Assembly: GCA_900618425.1 (NCBI GenBank)
Contig: UZAN01040804.1
Span: 1-64,000, forward strand
Direction: 5' to 3'
DNA: 64,000 nt
Source of the DNA: Echinostoma caproni
Taxonomy: Eukaryota; Platyhelminthes; Trematoda; Plagiorchiida; Echinostomatidae
Shown here piece by piece: positions 13,798 through 26,258 of the stretch (positions within the stretch are counted from its first letter, which is position 1; every line of letters starts with the position of its first letter). Below the pieces are notes generated by a model. That model saw only the letters and a list, made by a program, of their open reading frames with translations, had not been told where the DNA came from and did not search any database. Made by a program: the position numbers and the translations under genes.

Positions 13798-14798
13798 CTC
13801 AGATCAGGCTATTTGCACTCATTGAGTACTAATAATTGTTTAATTATCCTCATTCATCTTGTCTGTTCCCAACCTTGTCTGCACAAGTCTTCGTCTCATG
13901 ACAGCTTGGGAAGTAAACAAGCATTGAGGACAATATCCTTTTGCAAATAAACAAATGGGAGTTTGTTATAGACTTATTTAGCATTAGATTATTGTTTGCT
14001 TGTCACACGCCACAGAACAATTGGTTCCAAAACATTTGTATTACACCTGGGGTTGAGAGCATAACTAACTACTGTAAAGCACGTGATAAACACTGAACTC
14101 TATTGTGACCTTCATCTGTACCTGTTTGCAGACGATATACGAATAACACAGATAAGTTATCTACTGACGCGTGAAATTCACCCACCAACGGTGTTATCAC
14201 GATTACGGGCTCATTATATTAAGGAGAAGATATCAATTTATCTACTATTATACAGGTCTTAATTGCAGTCTTGTAGCATGGCCCTCAATTGAGAAACAGC
14301 TACATTCTCAACATTTTGCTCAAATACCGATAACCATGGACAAATAAGAACATTTGTTCCAGACTGTATCTCACACTGTAATGCACCTAATCCTCTTGTA
14401 TTACGACCTTACGGTTGCATTTGGATGCTTTTTCTGGTTCATTTAATTTAGTCCATGCAGAACATCATTTTTCATAAGCTGCCAAGTGAAACACTGAATA
14501 TAAATACTATTCAAATAATTTCAAAAATTATGTGGTAGCAAACCGCTTGAATTAAATTGATTTTCATGGCAGTATTATAAGTATGCTTTAAAATATTAAA
14601 CCCTGATCTTCAAAAGCTGATCTNTTGTTTTGTTATGTCAACATGCCTAAAACGTTCGAAAAATCCAAAGCCTGCCTCTTTATAATTGCTCACTTGGGGC
14701 AACTTATGATTATTATTCGTCCCAGTCTCTGACCTGTGCAAGCACGCCAATATTAGCCTGAACACAATTTATGGCAAAATGATTTTAGTACTAAAGCA

Positions 14799-14803
14799 NN
14801 NNN
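14799..14803. other. Assembly gap flanked by a 13-bp repeat
   Basis: Five Ns. The 13-mer AATGATTTTAGTA occurs just before (14778-14790) and just after (14834-14846) the gap, so the join may be imperfect. A further single N is at 14624. Confidence 0.9.
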
Positions 14804-17800
14804 TAAATAAATCGGACCAATTCGAAGCAAGACAATGATTTTAGTAGGTGACGGCTGCCAAAAACCGTTATCGAAGACAACCAGGACGCATTTGGCAACA
14901 GTATTCGTATGCCAAGTTGCGTTATCAGTCCATTAGGTGTCCCATTTCTATTACTGCCTAACAGTTGGCGATTGAGGAGGAATACACTAGATGGTTAAAG
15001 TTCACATGTGGCTCTAGTTTTCCAAAACAATAAATATACCGGTCAAACGTGTAAAGATTCGTCTTGTGTGAGAAATCAATATGAAGCGCTATTTAGTCAC
15101 GATCCGGTATATGGTGCCCTAAATATTGTGAAATTTGTTGCACTCATTAAGTAGGTTTACCGTAACTATCCTGTTCGCATCGCGTCAGAAAGTCATAATT
15201 TTCAGAGACCAACCTCCTTGTCATGTTACATGTGAGGTTTGCCACAAAAATACTTAAGAATTCCATATGTTGGTTTCTTGCATTTGCATTTCCTGAACTA
15301 TATAATTTCGAAATCGAAATCATTTAGTCACCACCTACCAGTGAGGATCTGAACGCAATTGAAGCTATTCAGTATTGTTACCACTATTATTGAAGATAGA
15401 GATATTTCAGCTGCTTTCCGAATGGTCACTGGAGTCTGACGAGTAGTGTGTACTAAAGGAAAATAAGAGAGAACATTTGACTGCCAGTTTGCAGAACGAT
15501 ATGGAGGGTCGAATTTCTTATTGTGAACAGTTTCAGTTTTGACTCTCAGGATAATAAGAAATAAAACGATTAACCAACGATTATGTTTCGCTCTCACCTG
15601 AATATTTGAAAATCCACGACGATTCCTTTCCCAGTTGAAACCGCTCCTCTGACGATGAATTCGTTGACTGTCTGTCATAATGGGAGTGGTAGTGCCCATA
15701 TTTCCATTACAGGTGATGCCACATACTGCACTGACTGTGCTTTTGATTGAGATGTATTTTCGTGCAAACGTGTCAAGATACCGGTTTGTAAACAGTTATA
15801 TCATTTTAGGGATTTAAATGGTATTATTAAATCAAATCGACAATGCAGATCAATTTTCTCACTAACCATAAGAATGTTTTTTGCACGGCTCTGACTGCTA
15901 TCGGCAAACAGCTCGGCCAGGAAAGAACAAACACATGTATGCTTTTGACAGGCTATTTCCAGGTAAATGAAAATAAACGATATTAATATGTTCACACAGC
16001 GAGACATATCTAAAACAGGAATCGTGAGTGCGTGACCGTATTCCTTGCTGCAATCCGAATATTTGTTACGGTAAATCACAGACTAAATTGACTACACCAA
16101 GACCTGCTATTTATTTTCTTTTAACATATTCGAGAAAAATGCCTCCGGTTGAACACGCGACTGTTTTACACTTCTCTCTATTCGGAACTCCATCGAATGC
16201 GAGAGAAGTAACAACACAATAGATCGATATTCTGTTATCTAAAAACCGTTATTTGGCGAATATGCGTCTAGCGATAATTCCTGAGACCCTTTTGACTGAT
16301 TTTAAACCCAAAGTAGAATAAAATATGTTCCGTCGTACATCGTGAGTTCTCATGAGGAGCAGTTCAAATGACCTTGAAAGAATGACAGAAATTGTTGATT
16401 TGTTTCGAGGATCTTTGTCTGGCTAATTTTCGTTTACGTTCCCGATGTGGTTCATTGCTTTAACTTTGTTTTCACAAACACATGGTTTTCACTAGGGAGT
16501 TGGACTAATCAATTCGCTGTTTTTTTATAAATGTACGAATAATTTAGAAAAGGAAGTATCTAATTATTTGTATCACGTATGTTGATTCATCTTCACAGGT
16601 ATGATTATTATAGGGGTTCTTCAAACCAAAAGGATCCTTCTAAATCACATTCAGATATTTGAGCAATAAATTTGCACTGGAGCTCTCGGTTTTGCGCATC
16701 TTTGCACATTCACGTGATTGGTTAAGGGAACGATATAAAGAAATAAAGAATACGGTAAATAACAAAGTCAACTATGTGAGTAAAAATCAGTTTAATTCGT
16801 TGATTGTTAAGACGGGTGTTACAGATTTGATGTATGATATATAAAACGTTTTACCAACCTTGAGGTGACTTGGAACCAAGAACTTCAACTCTCTTGATCT
16901 CATATGCTAGAAGGTGTCATTTGGTTCAACCAGACAAAGAACGCATCAACTGACAAACTAACCATTCACTGCTGTGCAGGCAGACTTTCCCACAACACAA
17001 ACAATACACACAGGCAACACACATCTACACATTGATGAAATTAAACATGTGCATTCTAAGTCAACTTGTGTACAATCTGTCGCTGCATGAAGTGTAAGAA
17101 CGAGAATAAAAACGTCATGAAAAATTGTCTGAACTATTGAGTAAATCGGATGTTCACCATTATGTCATGTTTCCAAATTCGTCTATCATCCTTATTTTCT
17201 TGGAGTACTAACTTTATTTGAGATTATTCGTTTTTTTTGTCTGGTTGACTGTATGTTTTCCTTAAGCGTGGTCCGATTCGCAGTGAATTGTGTTGCTTTC
17301 CGGTGAACCGACTGGTAACTCATCAAGGATTGCAGATATATCGAACAAGCACAAAAGAAAATCTATCAACTGTACTTGGTTTGCAAAATGGTATCCTGTT
17401 TTGAAAAAAAAACACTGATTTGCTGAAGATCTGTTTTGCTTGGTCAGGTTTTTTATCCGGAAGCAGATGCTTTTGGGTGAATTTTGCATACAGCTTACAG
17501 TAGAAACCACTTCGGTTATTTTTCAGTGTTGACAGTTGTTTACCTTGCAATTAGTGAAACTTCTGTAGTGAAAACAATTTGAGATATTTTCAACAATCTT
17601 CTCGTGCTATCTGTTGCTTGGATATTTTGTCCGAAGAGTCAATCATATTTATAGATAGAAATCAAACAAGTTACCCCAAACAACGTATTTTGTTTATTGA
17701 CATATCGTTTGACTGAAGGGAAAAGATAATTCCACATGTAATACGACCTAATCCAGTGAAAGAGTCGAAATCAATAAACATCGATTTTTATTGAATTCAT

Positions 17801-20800
17801 CCAACGAAATAGCCGACGAACACAATGGAAAAATTGACTTTTCCGTACAAAAGGTAGCGTTCACGCATCTGAAAAAGAACGATGGAATAATTCAGAGTTG
17901 TAAAATCGATGTTGTTCAACTGCCACGTGCGCATTTATTGCATGAGTAATCAACTCTGCTGTTATGTGAACTCTGATGTGTGATATCCGAAAAAGTCTGG
18001 CTATATGTGTTTGTAAAAGTCTCTACCGATGTAAGACGGCGAAAGCGTCAAAACTTAAAACAACACGGAAGAGAAATCAATATAATTTTTACTCTCATGG
18101 TTATGTTTTAGGAAAAATGCTGGTCAGAAAAGCTTGCGCGTCTATTAACTTCTCACATCTGATTAGTGATGACAGAGCAAATGAAATCAAACTTGTGTAA
18201 CATCTGTGCTTGTGTGTCAGTGTCTGTGTATCTGCGTGTGTGCTAAACTAAACGGGATGAGTAAGAGAATGTACATTCAGACGGAAAAAGTTATAATTGT
18301 GATAGACGTTACGGATTGGACATCCAACAAAATATAACTGCTTCTTGTTATTAATACGTGCAATACTGTTTACAGGGATGTATTGAGTGGGGACACTGTG
18401 TGCCGACTACGCAAATACTTTCCCCAAACTGTAGTCAACTGGGAATGGTTCGTTACTAGGCCATCCGCATTTGCTCAGGAAAGCAAAACATTGCGCATTT
18501 ATATTGCCACTAGGGTACTATGATATTAGGTGCGTAATTGAGGGAGATAAAGTCGATAAATGTTGTGTTTCCCTTTTGGACAGTAAAACAGCCGTATAGG
18601 GTGACCTTCTGGAAAAATTACGCAATAATCCAATAGGGTGTATTCGGGGTGGAACAAGAATCCACATGTAGACATTTAATACAGAGCAATCTTCTTCCAC
18701 AAAGCCATTTCTCACCTAATTGTGGATTTGTCTGGTTGCGGAGACCTGGGTATATATGAATCGATCATTTTCGCCCCCTTCAATCTCACGATTAGAATCA
18801 CCTTTTCTGCAAAGGCTGTTTACGTGGCTAAAAATTAGTAGAATGTAGTGTGTATCTGGCCGAAAACACCATAGCCCGACAACTTTGAATGTGCCAACAC
18901 ATTTTTCTGTACGATGAACATTGACCTTCCGCCTGGTTGGAGTATTTATCGCTAGATTGACGTGTTGCAAGGAAACGTATTTGAAGCGTGATTGCAAGGT
19001 GCTTCTCAAAACGATTTGAAGAATAGTGTTTCGTAAGAATGCAAACCGAGTCAGTTTCAAGTGGTTGTTTTATCCTGACAGATAGCAAACCTACTATCCA
19101 ATAAGTTATTATCTCAAGTAATTCATACTTGGATATTTGTGCATATCTCCTAGTTGAGTGACATTTTAGCTCACTAATCTGCGTTTAGACGGAACTGCAA
19201 AACTGAACATCCGTCAGATAACCTGGAGTAAGCACCACAATTAGCTTGAGATTTTGTCCTATTGGTCTAAAAGCATGAATTGGTTCATAGACGATCGTAG
19301 AGCGGACAAAAGTTCTTATCCCGAATAAGTTAAAATGTTTTCATAAAAGCAATCCATATCGTTCGTAAGGTGTTGTTTCCTTCCACGTTTCCCCTCATTG
19401 GTTTCTCGAATCATCCTTTTTTCTGTCTGGTCTATTCATTAAGGACCATTACCTACTCTCCAGGATTGTTAAGCTTCTTTCGACATTTATCCGTATTCCT
19501 TTTGCAAATCTTGTGGCACAAAACTGTAAGGTTTGCACTTCATTACTTATAAATTTATTGGAATACTCTCATCAAATAAATGTTGGCATTCGTGTCCTTC
19601 TTTATCCACCACCCTTTATGGTTATAATCAGGTACCCGACCTATAAGCAATATGTTTTTTTCTCTAGTTTGTTAAGATTCTCTCAAAATAGAAATCTATT
19701 GCATCTGATTTTTGAAAAATCTCATGCTATACAAATGTTTTATTTGTCGCAATATTATTGTTGGGTTTTTAATTTTTTAGAACGTTTATCTACAATATTT
19801 TTCCCTTCCTGAGGCTTAGTGTCAACGTTCTTTATGATCATTTACCTCCTGGTGAAACGATGGTTAGACATGACTTTCCTGGTAAACACTACGAAATATT
19901 AAAAAAAGCCGAACCTATCGTATGATGCGACTCGCAATGGATAATGACAAAAAAGGATAATTGTATCGTGGCATACGGAAACAGTCTGGGATAAGGCTTG
20001 TTTCGGTTATGTGTACATATGATAATTATTTATTGAATGAGTATGATTTCAGAATTTAATTACCGTCAATGTCTTTCTGAGTTTTTCATACCAGTTTCAC
20101 TCATGTAACTTGTAATTTGTAAACATATCAGTTGAATTCAAGTACATGGACAAAAGTAAAAGGCAATCCACGGACACTGATGCGAAAGCGCAGTTCTATG
20201 GGACCGTTTATCAACGATCTCTCTTCGTCCTGTGTGAATTGATATGAGATGTGCAATGTGGACGTACTGATGACATCGTAGCTAGTAAAACGTCATTACG
20301 TTTTTAAGAATCATATTCTAGCTAGGACGAAGGATAATATTAGCCCTTCTTTGCAGAAACCAAATGTGTTATACTTAAAAATTAAATTATTGACACAAAA
20401 GTGTCCTTAGACAAAGAAGTGCCGCACCTATCACAGCCAAATTACTCCAACGGGTGGAAAAATCAAAATCTGTATGACCTCTGTCTTGATGTCGATAAAG
20501 TTAAATAAATGGGCATTTTCCTCTCTAAATAACGATATTTTCAAGTCACTTACCCAATATGTTAAGTTGAAAATACGAAAACGACCTACTGCATCATGAA
20601 AACCGGTCAGCAAACAAGCATAATTTTGCTGCTAAATTGATTGGTTAAATACAGTGCATGTTGTAGGATATTCAACAAATGATGAGAAGAGACCTAATTG
20701 GGAGGGACACAGTAAGAGTTCTACTCAGGTGTTGTAATTTTGATGATCGGTATGCTGTTTATATGTGCATGTGAGTGCGATGTGGTTAATGATGGGTGGT

Positions 20801-21814
20801 TCTGAACGATTGAGCAATGAAATGAATGAAGATAATATGAACGGAAGATACGTTACCAGGTCCTAGGCTGATGGCCATGATAGTAACGGTTTTCTAATAG
20901 ACAGCTTCTGGGTATACCAGAGGGTGGGGGAGAATAGCGATCGCTATTGTATCAATTGGAATAAATTTTCTTTCATCGTGTATAGGGAACAGAAAGCCCC
21001 ACATAATTTTACTTGGTGATTAGATTTAATCAAATGATTCGTCTTTGCCGAAGCTTCATTCCTGAATAAACCAAATAATATGATGCGATGGAACCAGTGC
21101 ATCAGCGTTCCATTTACGTAGGTTTCCACAAAGGAGCAGATGGAGCGATAAACCCGGAACTGGGGATGCACCTGAGACAATCTAAAGTTTGTGTACATAA
21201 GGATGCCAAGCTTGGATTTAAGCAGAATGCAGAGTTCAATCATTCGGTATGTGAATCTCTTGGATCATTTCTTTCATGTACTTAATATTTTCGCAACTGT
21301 GTATCACCTTGCAAGTACGTGGCATGATACATCTACAGATGAACTAATCAATGTATCTACTCTATCAAAAAACACTTGACTCCAATGAAACAGGAATCAT
21401 TCGTTATCAAAAATGAATTTCCATGACGTTTTGCATAAAATATTTTTCAAACCTGAGCCGTACCTTTCGAAATACTAGAACTGTTATCGCGACACTCAAG
21501 GTCAAACGGTGACAGAACAGAACTAAGAACATAGATGTTGGAGATAAAGTTAGCAAAAAACACTTTACTCATAGCCATCCACATATATAAGTATGATATT
21601 GAAAGCTAAAATGGATTTCCAAAGTGAGGGTGATGTTGCGCGAGTTTGGTCAACACCTGTATTGTCCTTGTTGCATTTCAGAGATGTGAGCTTCTCAAAA
21701 CGCCCTAAACTTGAAAGCCTTTCGGTAGTTTTACATACGTTTTATATTGAAAACGTGTCTTAAATAAGTTGAATTTAAGTTTTTCATCCTAGGGTTCAAA
21801 TAATACTGCCAACT

Positions 21815-22316
21815 ATGCTTACTGCCCAAAATAAGTGTCATCCTCGCATGCGGTCACTCAATTTGTGTGCTCTCGGTTTCAGAGGGTTTTCTGTGTCAAA
21901 ACTCGTCGTACAACATCGAGTAAGGACTCATTCGACTCAGTTCGATGGGCGACATTTTGTGATATCACTCACTTGGATATATATGGCTCACGTGAGTCAC
22001 GTTTCTGCCGTTCGGTTGTTTGGAGCGAATTCTCCATCTTATTCACGCGTGAAGGAAATTCTACGCTCTTTCCAATGATTCTCTGTGATCATTTCCAAAA
22101 GAGCTACGGGTATAATTTGTGTTCTTCAGTTCTGTTCCGTTCTCCATCGCGTCTACACGTGTGTTCTTCCCTCCATTTACAGTCGAAGCGATCGATAGGC
22201 ACTGGTTGCTCCTGTCATTGTCTTGTAAGCGACGTTTTACACCAACGTGTGGTTTACTCAGCCACACGGACTTCGTTTCACTTGATTTCGTTCAACAGTC
22301 TCCCATCTTGCCTTTT
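21815..22316 (+). other. CpG-richer leader upstream of the CR1-like LINE, possible 5' UTR
   Basis: This stretch is richer in G+C and CpG than its surroundings and stays open for 203 codons in one frame (21835-22446). It is Ser/Cys/Arg-rich and matches nothing I recognise. The frame differs from the one carrying the ORF1 zinc-finger remnant. The likeliest reading is the LINE's 5' UTR or promoter, but its left edge cannot be seen. Confidence 0.35.
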
Positions 22317-23514
22317 ACAATGCACCGAAATGGGTCGCCGAATTATGCCAACACAAATAGCCACACAAGGATTGGGTGTGACACGGAATGGCATGCACAT
22401 AATGCCAGAAAGATTTTCACGCGGCATGCACCAAACTATAAAATAAGAAGACGAAACAGATGCTCAAACAACAGGATCGCTTTTGGTTTTGCAGTGATTG
22501 CATGAAAACTCCGATTATAAAATACGCAATCGGCATCGAGAGTAGGTTTGAGAAGCTACTATTAGCTGCAAGAAAAAAGGTTAATGTTAAACTTTCAGCG
22601 TTAGAAGAAAATGTAACTTCCTTGAGCTCCCAGATCCTGCCAGCGAGCTCAATCCAGCGACCGGCTAAGCGTCCAAGGTATTCTTTAAGTAGCGTAGCTC
22701 CAGTGCAGTGCATAATAACTCATGATACAGTAAAAGTTCTTGATCAGAAAAAGATCAAACTACAAACCTGTTATATGCACACCAAAGCCGCTGGTAGTGG
22801 GGAAAAGGTGGAAGCAATGCCGCCTTGAAATTTATCTGCGCAAATATACCTGGACCAACAAAATAACCACTGAGAGAATGAAAAAATGAAGAGCGGGAAC
22901 ACTGGAAGGGTTTATGCACACAAATGGACAATAATTTTCTACCTGTGAGCCTCACGAGACTAATGCTCCAGCCGATTTCGTCACATGCCGGGGAATCCAG
23001 ACTACTACAGGTGACCCTGAAAGATAAAAGGAAATTGGAGTGCTTTCTCCTTTCTCGTTACCTCCTCAGAAATAGTTCCTGCAGAACAGGAATCTTCCCT
23101 GACAGGCCATGGACGGAACGAATGCAGCCTCAGTCCGATCCAATGAGACCACGGGTGGAGGAAAATAATAAGACCGTCCTCATTCATAGTGTTCCGCAGT
23201 TGGACGAACCAGATGAATCTAAAAGTTTTCAGAAGAACCGACGAGAATGGCGATTCATTCAAAATGTACTTGGTTGTCGCGGTCGTCTGACAACCTCAAT
23301 CAGTCGTCTTCCCTGTTCAATAAATTACCATGGCAACGGTCCGAGGCGACTGAAAGTTACCCTGCACACTCCGTACATGTTCAAAACCGTCTCGCAGTTA
23401 TGGTGGGAACGAAAGAACAAACGGTCACCGAAACTACGTGTGAGACCCTTATTCAATCCCAGGCTCCAAACACACTCATATTCAGAGAACCCTCTTAACA
23501 CATCGGATCACTAA
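22317..23514 (+). pseudogene. LINE ORF1 remnant: PHD-like finger plus RRM-like domain
   Basis: ORF1 of CR1-type LINEs is an RNA-binding protein that coats the element's transcript. The first part, about 22335-22510, shows CDTEW, then H/C-spaced residues in a shifted frame, then WFCSDC, which looks like the last half of a PHD-type zinc finger. A helical stretch follows (ESRFEKLL...KLSALEENVTSL, about 22530-22625), a likely coiled coil. From about 23164 to 23410 the frame 22924-23514 carries NNKTVLIHSVPQLDE, then a W...LGC core and RRLKVTLHTPY, the pattern of LINE ORF1 RRM-like domains. At least three frame changes and several stops separate these blocks. The PHD assignment is an inference from spacing; the RRM-like part is firmer. 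Confidence 0.6.
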
Positions 23515-23699
23515 GTGCAGGTACCAAATTCCTTCCCGCAACTGGTGGTTCAAAGTACCAAAGCTTCTCTGTAAAAATAGCTAATGGTAGCCGGGCGCAA
23601 AGAGGTCGGCCGAGATACCACTTCAATTCCAAGCGGGTTTGTACACTGACAACATTTAAACTGCTGTTAAACCCAAGCTCAAGGACTCCTCAGCAAATT

Positions 23700-25490
23700 T
23701 CCCGAGCTGAATTCGCGTTTCATATCAGGTCAGTGGGGCAATATTGCTGTTACAGAAACTTGGCTTGCAGCTGATATACCACACTGCTAACTGTCCTCAT
23801 CACAGATGTCTCTGCTCAGATGCGATCGTCCTACCGTGGTGGTGGTGTTCTACTCTACTGTAGAAACAATCTTGATTGCCAGCGAAGATTATGCACAAAT
23901 ATGCTAACTCAGCTGGAAAAGTAAACATCTAATACCACTGCTCAGTTCTTTTGGAACAGCCAAGATCAACACAAAGGAAGCCGCCGAAATGCTGAGGAAC
24001 CAGTATGTCCAAGTTTTGCTGCGTCAACTAACGAAGGACTGTACCTTGCACACTGGATGCATCATATTCACCATTTACGAACCACCGTATTATTCACCAC
24101 CGAAAAGGTTAAAGGAAAGCTATTGGCTTTGGGGAAGATATCAGCACCAGATGCAGACAATATTCACCCTCAAAATCTTGTCTGCTTGGTAAATTAAATA
24201 TTCGAGTCAATAGCCTTCGTATTTCACAGGATGTTTGATCACATTTCAGCCTCGCCGTCCTGGAAGTAAGAAGTAATTTCACCCATTTACAAAGGCGGTT
24301 GTCGTAAAGATCCCGCCAACTACCGTCATATAACCCTTCTTCCAGTGTAGTCCAAAGTCCTGGAGTCAATACTAGCAGATTCCCTAAAGGATAACCTAGA
24401 GTAGCACAACACTCTGCCATCAGATCAATATGGATTCCGACAGAAGCGATCCATCGCCACCAATTTGCTCATCGCACGAGAAGAATGGACAAAAGCAGAC
24501 GATGACGACGACGCAACGGACGTTATTTATCTAGACTCCTCAAAAGCGTTCGATCGGGTGAACAACGACATTTTACTGCGGAAGCGCTATAATTACGGTA
24601 TTTGGGGATTCATGCTGAATTGTACGGAAGCGTTCCTCCGACATCGACTGTATCTGTTCGTGTTTCTGATTCGCTTTCCAGTCCTATGGATGTTACTCGT
24701 GGGGTTCCACAAGGATCTATGTTTGGCCCGCGACTTTTTCTAAAATTCATGAATGACCTACCGAAGGCCCTGGGGCCAAAATCATTACGGTTTGCAGATG
24801 ACAGCAAAACTTGGAATATAGTAACACAAACTGGCACTCCAGGACACGATGAAAGCACCTCATCTCTGGTCTCTTCTGAACGATACTGAATTCAATGTGC
24901 CAAAGTGTAAGGTTCTACCCCCACGACACAAGGGGCGATTTTCGGATTTCCACGGAAATGAACAACTGCCACAGGTCTCAAATAAGAAGGACCAGGGCAT
25001 CATCATTCAAGAAAACTTAAGCTGGTCACTCAAATGCGCCAAGGTGTCGAACGCAGCTATAAAAATGTCGATTTGAATAGGCGTGTATTTGTCCGGGTTG
25101 AGTCAGCGCTCTCCTCTGTCTACTATCAGCATGCATTCGGCCACTCTCAGAGTACACCGTCCAGACATGGAATCTATGATTAGAACGTCATTTAAAAATG
25201 CTGAAGCGTCCAAAAACGGTGGCCACCAAATTGATTAGGGGATTGAAACTTTATTCATATACAGAGAGATTGAAGTCGCTGAGGTTATATTCCAATCGGT
25301 ACGGAAGATATGATAATGGTATACCAAGTAATGCAAAACCCGAACCATCCCAGTTGCCCGATGCTAAAATTATAACCCAAAGTTCATCTTAGAGGACATA
25401 CATTCGAACTATTGGTCTAAAAATTACAATTGGATGTTTGTTCTGAAACTCTCACTCCACGTCGTCTGTGCTTCGAATATTGAATTTTTC
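23700..25490 (+). pseudogene. LINE ORF2 remnant: endonuclease piece and reverse transcriptase (FADD)
   Basis: ORF2 supplies the nicking endonuclease and reverse transcriptase for target-primed insertion. The endonuclease start is seen at about 23709-23870 (VTETWLAADI, then YRGGGVLLYCRN). The later GDFN and SDH blocks are absent, so a deletion is likely. The linker begins at KEAAEMLRNQYVQV near 23975. RT blocks then follow in order: KISAPDADNIHP (about 24135), QYGFR (about 24430), VIYLDSSKAFDRV (about 24515), GVPQGS...GPRLF (about 24700), and FADD at 24791-24802. The thumb region and a C-terminal part with YQVMQNPNHPS run to about 25.49 kb. Frames change at least five times and stops occur, so it cannot encode an active enzyme. 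Confidence 0.85.
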
Positions 25491-25690
25491 AAACTGAGAC
25501 TCCATGAAGCATTAGCCCACCTTACATTCCAACATAAGTGAAGCTGTGAGCAGCAGTAGAAGAATCCCTTATCATTTGAGAGTTTACATAAGGAATCGTA
25601 TGTATCACTGTATTTTAACCACAGCATGAACCTATTGGACGATAAAAGCATCAGCTTGTAAGTTATTCTAATAAACATCTTTGATCTTTG

Positions 25691-26239
25691 AAATCCTTGA
25701 AGAAAGTTCCCAGATCTCCTTTTTAAATACCCGATATGAAACGCATAATGTCGGTTCCTCCGATAAGAACTCTATTGACGTTTTATGGAAATTCATACAC
25801 TAATATTATTGGACATAATGTTCTGCATTGGTTTAAATTTAATTGTTCAAAGATATAGTAACTATTACGGGCTTTAGTTGTGTGAAGCGCTTTTTTCGTA
25901 CATTTAAAAAATATCTGCCCAGCTGGTTTTTGGCGCGTGAAATCAGTGTTTGTTTCTATCGCATTTTTGTAAAACGTTTGTGCGTAGTGTTTTCAGATTT
26001 ATAAACCCAACAAAACGTAGAGTGACTGCAGTTTTTTTATAATTAATCTGGAGCGGGGCTTTTGAATTCAGCAGTGCCAAACTCTGCCACCTTATTTTTC
26101 ACGATTTTACAATGGAAAACTGCGTTCTATCGCCAACACATTTTATCAAATTAATTCGCTCAACTCTCAAGGTCAAATACTGACGTACGGCCGCACATTT
26201 TTGATCTCCCCCGTTTTATAGAGCGTGTGAACACCAATT
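25691..26239. other. Spacer between the two + strand LINEs
   Basis: No recognisable coding or repeat signature. It may contain the 5' end of the downstream LINE, whose first protein block appears at about 26260. Confidence 0.4.
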
Positions 26240-26258
26240 TTCACGTTTTGCGCATTGT

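Larger units (their letters stand above)
8751..21814. other. Long stretch without a recognised gene
   Basis: About 13 kb of AT-rich sequence. The longest ORFs are 123 codons (15699-15328 -), 114 codons (19060-18716 -) and 100 codons (13648-13950 +), none recognisable. Visible items are a G-quadruplex motif at 11507-11532, a TA-rich microsatellite at 13773-13797, a TG-rich patch at about 18200-18245 and an assembly gap at 14799-14803. A weak minus-strand exon candidate at 15598-15671 is treated in the findings. Confidence 0.5.
22317..25690 (+). mobile_element. CR1-like non-LTR retrotransposon, degraded
   Basis: A nearly complete but dead LINE whose parts lie in the expected order on the + strand. 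ORF1 has a PHD-like Cys/His remnant and an RRM-like domain. ORF2 has an N-terminal endonuclease piece, a reverse transcriptase with its FADD active site, and a C-terminal region. Frame changes and stops are frequent, and most of the endonuclease after GGGVLLY is missing. The 5' boundary is not visible; a CpG-richer stretch from about 21.8 kb may be its 5' UTR. The 3' end is placed just after an AATAAA at about 25.67 kb. The CR1-like assignment rests on the zinc-finger ORF1, on the RT block order and on C-terminal motifs such as SVQKR...TKLIRG...YSYTERLKSL. A different CR1/Jockey-clade family is possible. Confidence 0.85.

Noticed and set aside
15328..15699. 123-codon minus-strand ORF as a complete gene
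   Set aside because: No recognisable domain, an abrupt change from hydrophilic to mixed composition, and no support around it. Only the small exon possibility is kept.
16858..16955. GGTTCCAAGTC-like B box on the minus strand
   Set aside because: No convincing A box, and no similarity to the SINE copies in the window.
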